Source: Elymus sibiricus (lineage: Eukaryota; Streptophyta; Magnoliopsida; Poales; Poaceae). From it: a DNA stretch of 64,000 nucleotides. The stretch lies in the NCBI GenBank assembly GCA_039707655.1, contig CM077667.1, positions 416,373,409 to 416,437,408 of the forward strand, in the 5' to 3' direction. The notes under the pieces were generated by a model. That model did not search any database, was not told the DNA's origin, and saw only the letters and a program-made list of their open reading frames with translations. This document shows, piece after piece, positions 21,164-31,710 of the stretch. The first letter of the stretch is position 1. Each line of letters begins with the position of its first letter. The position numbers and the translations under genes are program-made.

Positions 21164-23334
21164 TATTTTGGTGAATTCTGTCGAGGATCACATGTCATGC
21201 GCCCTCCACCGGGTTCTCCATCTTGGCGTGCAGTGTGACCGATACGATACGTGCAGGCGGCAGGTGCATTGCCTTGGCTGGCTGCCAAAATCCACGTAGC
21301 CAGCCGGACAAGAGACAGTGTGGCCAACTAGCCACGTCGATCCACCCATCCACCTGCTCGTGTCCCGTGGGCCGGGGGCCACGTGGGCGGGTCCGAGTGC
21401 CACGCGGACGGGTCGGAAAGCCGGGGCTCTCGTCGTCACGCATTGTCGTTTCTACCGTGGCACATGACCTACGTGTGGCTTGGAGCCAGTACTAGCTAGC
21501 TTCACCCCTAAGAAAATGCTGTCCAGGTTATTTACAATTTCCTCATCGTACTCTCGTGCACGGACACGTATCCGGTTTCGAGACTCAACACAAGAATAAT
21601 GTACTGCTAGCATTTTCTCGAATTTTAAACTGACCAGGTGCCGGCATCCTTAACTGCGGTGCCGACTTGCTCGATGCTCGGTAGATCTCAACGTCTACAT
21701 CAGAGTTAGTAGACATTTCCTTGGGAAAAAATAGTGTACTTGGATATTTTTGTGTCGTCACGTCACGGTCGGGTGTTGCGGCAACCACTAAACCGTTGCT
21801 TAGACTAATACTAATATCTTGGGTCCGGTCGACGGCAGGGTGGATAAAAAGTACACGCAATTTGAACGTAAAAAACGCATCGCATCGCAGGGCCGGACCT
21901 GTCACGCTTGTGAAGGGCAGGCCGCGTGCATGCTGCCGATCGTCGTGCCTGCACTAGTGCCAGCACTGCACTGCTGATTTGCTCGTGTGAAACAGGGGGC
22001 TAGGCCAGAGACATGATACGGTGGCACATGCGGTTGTTTCCTGCTCGCTTGAGAGGAAGAAGAGAGACAAAACCTATGGGTAGCATGGCTTGATCTGATC
22101 TCTGATGTGAATCTCTGTCCCTCGTTCGTCCTGCTCTGTTTTCTGTGGCCGGATTACTAGGCTGGGGCCCCGAAGCCTCCGGGCCAGATCGTATCCTCGC
22201 GCCAACGGATCAAATCCCTATCCTGTTGGCTCCAATCACTCCTTGCGTTGCACCCAAACCCTCCGTGTTATTCATGCATCCACCGCATATATTCTTCCGT
22301 TGGGAGATTTCTCGCCTGGAGATGAGATGATCCGAACCCGCGGTCAGATCAGAAAAGACCGTGTTGCGCTGCGTTCGGTTAAGGAGCACAGCACAGTCGA
22401 CGCGTGGAACGGCCATGGCGCAAGTGCTTGTCCGATCACCTTTCCGTGCGATCCGCAGAAAGAAGAGAATTGAGCCATGCGGTAGCATGCTACGAGACGG
22501 GGGCTCGGCCCCGGCGATCTTTCGCGCGACAGCGAGCAACGCGGGCGATCGATCTTGCCCGGCCGGCCGCCGCCGTGGGCGCTCCCGGTCCACCCGTCGT
22601 GAGCTCCCCGGAGTCGGCCGGCAGGTCGCTCTCGCCCCTTTCCCGCTGCATGCCTCTCCACTGTCGCGGCGATCGAGTTGTGCGGTCTAGCTCTAGCTCT
22701 GACCGCCCGTAAAGAAACAACTTAACTGCCGTACGGTAAACAGTGGCACTTGTCGCCCGTCCGCGGCCTCCACCGGCCAAGCGCGCGACGTTTTGCTACG
22801 TGCGAGTACGTGCCGACGGGTGTCGCCGCCGGTGTGAACTGTGAGGCGTCTGCGTGGTGAACGCACAGGGCTCGGCGGTGTCGGCCAGGTGAATGCACGG
22901 CGGCTTGGCTTGGGTTGTGTCTTGCTTTACGGCGAAAACCACCTCGCGGCTGATTTATACTCTTCGTGCCACGGTGCGTCCGACACGTGATTTTTCTGCT
23001 GCTTCTTATTTGTGATCGTTATTAGTACGAAAAAATGAGTTGTATCGTAAAAGTACGTGAATTCCACTCTGACCCCAGGCTCATATGAAAAAAAAATCTT
23101 AGATATTTTTTGTATCAAGCTAAAAAAATGGACTGATCGATATGGGAATTCCGCAGACGATTAACGGTTGGGTCGCATTTTTGTGACCGGTCAGTGACCG
23201 GGAGGACGTTCCGGACGTTTGAGGAGCATATAGGGGTCCGGCTGTAGATGCTCTTATTGGTTAGCAAGTGTTATTGGCCTTTGGCTTCCTACTATTCCAG
23301 TTTTCTTTCTTTTAAAAATGCAAGTCACGGAGTT
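21164..23334. other. Intergenic sequence with GC-rich island, no recognised gene
   Basis: A GC-rich, CpG-containing section spans roughly 22100-22850, with overlapping open frames on both strands that match no protein I know. Around 23150-23256 the sequence ends in 'tgtagatgctctta', a motif shared with 41226-41240, suggesting a degraded DNA-transposon end. No exon structure could be supported. Confidence 0.45.
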
Positions 23335-23403
23335 GTGAAACTGTCTATACAATGATTTTCCCCATGAAAACACTATACTACAAATTTAATGAGACAATTT
23401 CAC
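23335..23403. mobile_element. Small inverted-repeat element (MITE-like)
   Basis: gtgaaactgtct (23335-23346) and gagacaatttcac (23391-23403) form near-perfect 12-13 base terminal inverted repeats around about 45 bases. The size and ends resemble short grass MITEs, but no target duplication was confirmed. Confidence 0.4.
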
Positions 23404-24335
23404 CTGTCCAATCAGCTACACGTTTCATATAATGAATGCCTACGTCGTGGATGGAGATGTATCTTTTTCTTTGTGTAATTAACGTCATCCTGCTAGACCG
23501 CTGAATGAAACCGGGTTCAAGTGTTAAAGGCAAAAAGAATCTACATCACCCAAACGATCGCTCCAATCAATCGCTCACCCATCGCCGGATCGATCGCTCC
23601 ACTCCAACGGTAAGGGCACGGCCGGTGTTAAATGAGCCGTACCAGAGCACTGTCACCGGTAGATTTGACCGGACCATCAAAAGACTTTCGGGATTAACCA
23701 GATATCATGGATACATAACCTATGGTTAAACGAGATGAACATGATTTTTTTAAACATAGTACAAACCTAGATGCTCATAATACATATATATACGCATCCT
23801 TATGAATGCACACACGCACGCAGACATTATTCTTATAAGCATATATGAGAGATTGATTCGGCATATCATTTTGAGATTGACGAAGTCGTCACATACGTTA
23901 GTCGATAAGAACGTTTCCTTTCACTAAACGCACATCATCAAAAGAACTGAAATAAATTTATTAAAATGCGACGACCAATAACAATTCCGACAGTTTAGGA
24001 GTGCATCCAACTAAAAAAACAATGTAGTACGTAGTAGTACGTGGACCCTTTTCTCTTTATCTAGACAAAACAGAGCGTGAAACAGCGATTGATAATTGCT
24101 GTTAATCTCGGTACCCTGTCCAGGACGTACGCGCGCACATGGAGCGCAATGAGAGAGCCCCGGCCGGTGCCATGATTTGTACGGCGCCATGCCTTCCGGA
24201 AGGCGAAGGAAACAATAACGAAAGTGAAGCGTGTGAATGCGTACGAGTGATCCTTTTTCATTTTAGTTTCTTTATATCATATTACATTGTTCCTCCTTTG
24301 AACGGCATATGAACCATGGAGTAACAGAGTTACGT
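23404..24335. other. Intergenic sequence, no recognised gene
   Basis: No coding or repeat signal recognised. The sequence is AT-rich, with scattered cgtacg motifs near 24020-24130. Confidence 0.45.
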
Positions 24336-25440
24336 ACAACTCAGAGATAAAGCGACGTGTTTTGCAGAGCCCAGGGGGATTGAACACATGGAGGTTAATA
24401 ATTGCCATTGCTCTTTAGCAAAGAGATGGAGGTCGGACGATTTTGCCCAAAGTTTGGCGCGAAAGCAACTATGTTTAGGCGATAAGGGTCTTTTTGATTC
24501 ACGGGATTCTAAGAGCACATGAATACGAAAGACGTAGGGTTGCAATGTCATGTCTTTTTTAACTGTTTGAAAATTTGGTTTGCTTGATTGCATCAAAGGA
24601 AAGACAAAAGGATTCTTCCCAAGAGGTTTGAGTGAATGCTAAAATTCTTATGGAATGTTCATTCTAGAAAAACAATATGAATTGTAGCATGGATGAATAA
24701 TTCGAGAAAAAAATGTGATTCAGTCCTAGAAACAAAACGATCAACATAGAAAAAATACCTTAGGATACAGATCCTTTAAAATTCCTATGAAAATCCTATT
24801 GTTAACTGATGCTAAAGTGTCAAACTTTCTTGTTATTGTGCCGCTAAGTTACCGTCGGGCCAAATGGACGATCTGGTTGTGTTGGATGTTAGCTTTGCGA
24901 ACGGCACAAGAGTGGAGCTCCATGTCCATTTTCCCATTCCAGCTAGGAGTAACTCGTCGATGCTACATGCCTTGCCCTGTGTGTCGACGGTCGTCAAGGG
25001 AGAGCCCATCGCCGGGCTCATGGCTCTGGTGCTCCATATAATGCCCGACCTGCTCGAGTTGTGTGATCAAATTTTTTCGCCAATATGAATGGTGCTGCGG
25101 AAGGTGGTCTCACTGACCCACAATGCCCCCCCCCCCCTGTTGATGCCCTGCAAGGCGTCTGCCAATGAGGAAAGTGGTAGTTTTGACAACTGACATTCAT
25201 TCGCCGCCCAGAGTCCATTGAGCAGGTGATTTGTTTGGTTGATGCGAATGGTATATTAGTGCTTTCTACCGGAAGCCATTTCGTCAAAAGAAAACTTTGT
25301 GATTTACTTGGCAGGTTGGTTGCTGCTGGCCGTCGACCAAACAAGATGATTGATTGCCTCGTGAAGGACAAAATAATAAGCGATAAGGGTGGTGCTAGCC
25401 CTCGGTCCGGTATTCCAACATCCAAAATAAGAAATCAATT
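24336..25440 (+). pseudogene. Decayed gene fragment, left copy of a duplicated pair (function not recognised)
   Basis: Coding-like stretches in shifting frames include LVVLDVSFANGTRVELH near 24870-24925, then ALPCVSTVVKGEP and ELCDQIFSP to 25085, and, after a C run, CPARRLPMRK and IEQVICLVDANG to 25310. The same order of segments recurs at 41238-41840, 49324-49510 and 51505-51716, with nucleotide identity high by eye. Frameshifts and stops between segments show it is not functional. I do not recognise the protein. At about 24947-24955 it holds the uninterrupted sequence ctaggagtaactcgtc, which is the empty form of the site occupied by element D in the other copy. Confidence 0.6.
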
Positions 25441-25524
25441 AGTAGAAATATAAAAAAAGGATGGCACTACCGCTCAACTGGGCATCCAAAAACAGAAAAC
25501 AATTAGGAGCAAAAGTAAGAAGGG

Positions 25525-27069
25525 TGAAAGGATCGATATGGTCGACTAGAGGGGGGGGGTGAATATACAACTAACAATTTTTAGCTTCTTTTTAACAATT
25601 TAGGCTCAACAATAAAATAGGTTGTCTAGATATGAAACTAGGTGGACAACCTATATGATGAGCTCAACAACAACAATAATAGCAAGCACAAGAAGAACAC
25701 ACAACAAAGCTTGCACAAAGTAAAGGTAAGAAGTAACCACAAGTGGAGACGATGGAGACGAGATGTGTTACCAAAGTTCCCTCCTTTTAAGGAGAGGTAC
25801 GTCTCCGTTGGAGCGGTGTGGAGGCACAATGCTCCCCAAGAAGCCACTAGGGCCACCGTATTCTCCTCACGCCCTCGCACAATGCAAGATGTCGTGATTC
25901 CACTAGTGGTGCCCTTGAAGGCGGCGACTGAACCTTTACAAACAAGGTTGGGGCAATCTCCACACCTTAATTGGAGGCTCCCAACACCACCACAGAGCTT
26001 CACCACAATGGAATGTGGCTCCGAGGTGACCTCTTCCGTCTAGGGTTCTCAAACACCCAAGAGTAACAAGATCCGCAAGGGATTAGTGGGGGGAATCAAA
26101 TTGCTCTTGGTGGAAATGTAGATCGAGGCCCTCTCAAGCAAACCGTAGAGAATCAACAAGTTTTGATGGCTAGGAAGAGAGATCTGGCGAAAATGAGCTT
26201 TGGGAGCAACAATGGAGCTTGGGGAAAAGAGGTGAGTCCTCTTGAGGAAGAAGACTCACTTATATAGTGAGAGAAAAATCCAACCGTTATTCTCCCTCTG
26301 CCCGCAGCTAAGCAGTACTACCGCTCCTAGGATCGGTACTACCCCTACAACACTCGCACTACACAGAGTGTAGGGGCGGTAGTGCCGCCGGGGCGGCACT
26401 ACCGCCCACCCCAGCGGTACCACCGCTACGGGCAGAAGGGGCGGGAGTACATGTAGTTGTAGAGAGGGCCAGGATGGCCCTACCGCCCTAAGCGGTACTA
26501 CTGCACTAGTGCCGCTCTACTACCGCGTAAGGAAAAATGATAATAGAAAGTTACATGCAGGGATTCCCCTAAGCGGTGCTGGCAGCGGTAGTGGACGCGG
26601 AAGTACCGCCTAAGTGGTACTACCGTGCTACTATCGGATAAGAGAAAAAGGCAATAGAGAGTTCCACGGCTGGGAACCCCTAAGCGGTAGTACATCGGTA
26701 ATGCCCAGCGGTACTACCGTGGGTACTAGCGGTACTACCGCTTGTGTGCAACAAAGACTGTTCATAGAATAACAGAGGACCAGCGCCATGAAGCGGGAAA
26801 GGAAAGTGGGTGGATATGTGGTTGTATACATGTTGATTCCACCCATACCTTTCTGATACGGACCTCCTCTTAATAGTACGATTTTCCTACGACTCAAAAT
26901 CCACCGATAACTAAATCGTCACGAACGACCGTGTTCACTCTTCACCACCGAGGGTTAAAAACTATCTCGTGCCAAATAATGATAACTGGAATATTCAAGC
27001 ACACAGTTAGTCTGCAAATTGCGTTGTCATCAATCACCAAAATCACTAAGGGAGAACTATGCCCTAACA
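25525..27069 (-). repeat. 3' LTR of element B
   Basis: On the minus strand it begins TGTTAGGGCATAGTTCTCC at 27069 and ends near 25525 with the ctctagtcga block shared by Sirevirus-like LTRs. The polypurine tract abuts it at 27070. A TATA-like TATATAAG lies at 26266-26259. It contains the gcggtactaccgc repeat field at 26290-26760. Confidence 0.8.
26290..26760. repeat. Field of self-complementary gcggtactaccgc repeats in LTR of B
   Basis: Many variants of the 13-base near-palindrome gcggtactaccgc and its partner gcggtagtaccgc occur in both orientations across about 470 bases. RNA from either strand could fold into many alternative hairpins. The same motif recurs in the leader at 29415-29530 and 29910-30005. 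Confidence 0.7.
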
Positions 27070-27070
27070 A

Positions 27071-27559
27071 TCTCTCCCTTTTTGGTGGATTGATGACATC
27101 GTCGGATTTGCGCAAAGATAACAAGGGATAGCATGCAAACCCAAAGTCAAACAAAATATAGACGGGCTCCCCCTAGATGTGTGCACCATTCGAATATGCT
27201 TTTGGAATGCAAAACACACACACTAGGATCAACACTCCCCTTGTATTTTATGGACGAGGCCTACTTGCAATGAACACAATACATAGTTAAGCATGATTGC
27301 CGGAATGAACATGTGAGTAAATAAGTAGGGCACAATATAAGCAAAGCATCACATATTAATTAAGCATGACATACTAGGATAAGGATTAGAATAGAGTATG
27401 TCTCACACCATACTAGCATAGTCTCCAAGTCTCACACAAACGGAAGCAAATAAGATAAAGGAGTTCACAAGCAATTAAATCAAGGCAACTGAAAACGAGC
27501 TTGTGACTCAGCAACACCCTACGATAGCAAATCCTGGTCCTAGTCTCTCTCCCCTTTTG
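27071..27559 (-). other. Polypurine tract array of element B
   Basis: Purine-rich tracts on the minus strand lie at 27071-27083 (adjacent to the LTR), 27166-27174, 27234-27242 and 27545-27559. The intervening sequence (for example ttggaatgca) is shared with element A, so the array is conserved between two diverged elements. Confidence 0.7.
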
Positions 27560-27614
27560 GCATCGAGACACCAAAAGGGCAAAGAGTGACACTACGCGTC
27601 AACAGGTGATAGAT

Positions 27615-29369
27615 CTAATCTCCGCCCATGGACTCGTTGGAGTCCTCATCATCGCGGCCAGAGTCTGTCTCCTCAGAGTCCTTGTGTTCCTCAGACTCCT
27701 CCTGGATCTCCTCCTTTGGTGCAGGTGCAGGCGTGCCGGCGTTGGAGTTATCAGAGTCAGTCCACTGAGAGTGACAAGAAATCCGTCTGCCCTCAGAAGT
27801 GATGCGGTCCTCAGAGCCGCTATGCATAGAAATATCCAACTTCCTCGTAATAGCCTTCCTTTGCTGACGAGCCTTCTTGGCATCCACATGAGACAAGTAC
27901 AACTTACGATGAGTATCTACCTGCAGACAAAAGAGCTTATTCACCTTCTTCTTCAGTTTGGCAGCCCATCCCGACTGACCAGAGGTGTGCTCAGAATCAG
28001 GAACATAATCAGACACATTGTGCTGCTCAGAAGCGGATGGAATCACAACCTCCGGGCTACGGGTAGGAGTACACAGCTCCTTCTCATGCAAGTTAACCAC
28101 CTCATGAGAAACTAACTCACCGGTCTCAGGAGTCTCTCCTGGGAATGTAGACTGCCAAGTGCTCTCAATGAACTTGAAGATGAATAGAGCATAGATAGGC
28201 ACATGGTAACATAGGTAGCATTGACTAGCTACCTCCACATCACATGAGAGACGCCTAGAACAGTCCCCTTGCCTTTCTCTGAGTGGCACAACAATAGCAT
28301 GTCAACCAAGTACCCATGTAGCATATCCAAATTCTCAACTCCGGGGAAGAGAGTGTGCCTGAAGATGCGATGCATGATGTCAAAGAATGGCTTGAGATCC
28401 TTCTTGGTACCCTTTGTGGTCTTAGAGATGATCATGTGGGGAAGCAGGTGATCCTTCTTAGTAGGTCCGCCCGCGTGATATGGACGAAGACCCAGAGGCT
28501 TGTTCAGCCCCTCATTGTGATAGCCCAGAAGACCCATGAAGTTTCCCCAAGGAGCACGCAACAAACCACTATCTTTACTTTCCTTTAGCAATAGTATCTA
28601 ACTATCAATTCATAAGAGTCAAACGGGTGGGTCCATCCCATCTATCGACAGGTCCTGATACCGGATCTAGGAAACAAGCAATACTCGCCGCAATTCCTTA
28701 ATGAAAAACAAACATATCTTCTCTTGAAAGACGACCATGAGTCGTCCAGATATGAGTCTTGTCATCGCTGGTCCCATACCAGACAGTAGCAAAGAACTGG
28801 GCAAGCAACTCGGCATCAAAGTCATGCTTGAACTCTATGATAGGTAACAGGTTGAAATGAGCACAAAGGTCAAGGGCCTCTCCAAAGTATGCTTGATCCC
28901 TGTGCATATGTTGAATGTTGATAGACTTGGTCTTGACAAATAGATTCTTCTTCTTCTTGATCCTGTCAAAGTACACAGTGCTTGATCTTTGGTCCAGAAG
29001 GGACGACCAACAAGAGAAGCATCTTGAGGCTCAAGGTAGGGGTTATTCTCACGGTACTCCCAATATCGTTTAGAGTGAACTCAGAAGCAGTCTTGACAGG
29101 AGTATTAGGCTTGCAAGCCACATACTTGACATTGGCCTTACCCTTCACTTGGACCTTGGTTCTCTCAGACTGACGAGAGCAGGTGGTGGATTGGGAGAAA
29201 CCTCTTCTTCATCCTCAGAATAGACAGTCCATGCATAGTAGGTGCGGCCACGCTTGGAAGGAGGATTCACGTTCTTGTGACGAGCCTTGGAGCCACTACC
29301 ACCTGAATCAGACACAAAGTAACACGGATAGGGAGACATAAACGCATTGCATAAGCCAAAAAGAATCAA
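27615..29369 (-). pseudogene. ORF3 remnant of element B, multiply frameshifted
   Basis: Minus-strand pieces at 29145-29369, 28966-29148, 28698-28976, 28229-28591 and 27615-28289 read in order. One contains FDAELLAQFFATVWYGTSDDKTHIWTTHGRL-type sequence, aligning with the ILQFYATLHISG block of the other ORF3 copies. Another has LKPFFDIMHRIFRHTLFPG, aligning with LPRTIYHILRHTIWPIKG. The C-terminal piece is basic then acidic, and ends at a stop at 27615. At least four frame changes are present. Function unknown. Confidence 0.65.
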
Positions 29370-29399
29370 AAGTGAGAGACAAGGCGTTAGAGGGCAATT

Positions 29400-30201
29400 T
29401 TGGAATTTAGGGTGCGGGAGGTAGTACCGCTCTTCTGGAGCGGTACTACCACCTAAGCGGTAGTGCTGCTCTGAAAAGAACGGTAGTACCGCCCGAAACT
29501 CTGACGCAAGAACTTGCTCAGATCCGGTAGTACCGGAGACCCCAAATTCAAAAATAGTCCGCTAAACTTGAATCCTCCTATCTAGCAGTCATTTCACATT
29601 CTACTCTTGCCCCGATTTAGCCAAAAATCACAAAACCAAACATGCATTGCCCTCAAACCTAGATTCAAGAAATAGAACCATAGGAGAGACGAATGGGGGC
29701 AATACCGGGTTCCATGGCGAGAGGATATGGTGGGGCTCGATTCCACCGGACAAAATTGCGGAAGACGACTCGGAATCGGCCACCCGGAGCGGCGGTCGGG
29801 GCTGTTCTTGTCGCCTGAGAAAGAGGAGAGTGGGGGAGGAAGAGAGTGAATGGACATGGGGGAGTTGGAACTCCCCCTGCCCGACACTTAACTCCCCAGC
29901 GCTCGTCTAAGCGGTAGTACCGCTCGGGTGAGCAGTAGTACAGCCCCGGTACTACTGTCGGGCAGGAGGCCCCGTAGTACCCCTGCCAGTGGTAGTACCG
30001 CCTACAGGAGTCAAAAATAGCCAAGATCAACAAGGAGGAGCGGTGGCTTATGCAAACTATAGGGGTTTGGGATGGATAGGCCTGGGTAGGAGACTCAAAA
30101 ACACAACCAAGGAAAGAAAGCTCCTAGTTCAAATGACAAGAAAATAAAGAGCAAACTTGGAGCAAACCAAATCACAAAGCCCAACCGGTAACGGATACTT
30201 G
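29400..30201 (-). other. Leader region of element B with repeats
   Basis: Holds further gcggtagtaccgc-type repeats (29415-29530 and 29910-30005) and a GC-rich stretch (29690-29890) that resembles a 5' untranslated exon, in the same relative position as the leader of element A. Around 29594-29887 there is a short open frame that is probably incidental. Confidence 0.45.
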
Positions 30202-31710
30202 TGATAACCAAGGTGAGAGCCAAGGTTATCAGACCAATAGGAGTAGCACGCAACCCCCATCTTCAGCGACTGCATACAAAGAAGCAAACACTTACACCCA
30301 ACGCGGGCAAGAGGGTTGTCAATCCCCTTGGACTCGTTATTTGCAAGCAAATGAAGTGTGTAGATGATAGTTGATAATTTTAAATTGCAAAATAAATAAA
30401 ATATAAATAATGACAGCAAGGTAATGAAAGCTTTTGTAAATATATAAGTGGATAGACCCGGGGGCCATGGTTTTCCCTAGTGGCATCTCTCATGTAGTAG
30501 GTATACGGTGGGTAAACAAATTACTGTTGGGCAATTGATAGAAAAGCGCATAGTTATGCAATATTTATTCATGGCAATGATCATTACATATAGGCATCAC
30601 GTCCGTAAGCAACTAGACCGACTCCTGCTTGCACCTACTAATATTACTCCACCCATCGACCGCTATCCAGCATGCATCTAGAGTATTAAGTAAAATAGAG
30701 TAATGCTTGGAGAACAATGACATGATGTAGACAAAGTAAATCCAATTAATATGAATGAACGTCATTGTTTATCCTTAGTGGTAGCAATACAAAGACGTGT
30801 CTTGTCCCCTACTATGTCACTGGGATATAGAGCACCGCCAAATTGAACCCACTACAACGCACCTCTCCCATTGAAGAAATATCAATCTAGTTGGCCAAAC
30901 TATTTCAATAGATCGGAGAGAATTACGAAGCTATCATATAATCATGCATATGTAAAGAAGGACCAGCAAGGAACTCAATATAATTCATGAACAATCTGAA
31001 TATAAAGCCACAATTCATCGGATCCCAACAACCGCACCGCACAAAGTGATTACATCGAAAAGATCACCACGAAGATGCGGTGAGCTTTGTATTGAAGATC
31101 AAGAGAGAGAGAGATAGCCATCTAGGTACTAACTACGGACCCGTAGGTCTATGAAAAAAATACTCACACATCACCATGGAAGCAGCAAGGTTGATGTAGA
31201 GGCCCTCCGTGATCGACCCCCCCTCCGGCAGGGCACCAGAACAGGGTTCCAGATGGACACACGACGGAACAGATACTTGCGGTGACCGACAAAGTGTTTT
31301 AGGAGGCTCTCTAGGGTTTTTGGGATATATTGGAATTTATAGGCCAGAGAGGGACGCCGGGAGACGCCATGGGGAGCCAACACACAACAGGGCGCGACCA
31401 CCCCACTGGGCGCGCCCTGATGTGTGTTGCCTCTCTCGTGCAGCCTCTAGTCTCCTCCCGAAGCTTCCAGGTCTTCTTTTGGTCCAGAAAAAATCGTCAA
31501 AAAGTTTCGTGGCAATTGGACTTCGTTTGGTACGGTAAACCTGAAAAGCCAAAAACACGCAGAAAACAGGAACTGGCACTAGGCACTGGGTTAATAGGTT
31601 AGTGCTAAAAAATAATATGAATTGGCAAATAAATGCCCAAAAAGTATCCTAGAATGGTAATATTATAGCATGGATCAATAAAAAATTATAGATACATTGG
31701 AGACGTATCA
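30202..31710 (-). repeat. 3' LTR of element C1
   Basis: On the minus strand it begins TGATACGTCTCCAATG at 31710 and is about 1.5 kb long. It aligns with the LTRs at 34390-35916 and 49848-51368, but its outer end (first aligned bases near 30213) looks eroded. Confidence 0.75.

Larger units (their letters stand above)
25525..30201 (-). mobile_element. Element B: Sirevirus-like Copia fragment (3' LTR, polypurine array, ORF3 remnant)
   Basis: In minus-strand order from the right: a leader with microsatellite-like repeats, an ORF3 remnant, a polypurine array and a 3' LTR. Gag, pol, the primer site and the 5' LTR are missing, lost where the sequence meets element C1 near 30201. The LTR and ORF3 show it is a relative of element A but clearly diverged from it. 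No target-site duplication can be tested; the left flank is aaggg. Confidence 0.75.

Noticed and set aside
22100..22850. GC-rich stretch with long overlapping open frames on both strands
   Set aside because: No recognised protein, exon structure or consistent codon pattern; GC-rich DNA yields such frames by chance.
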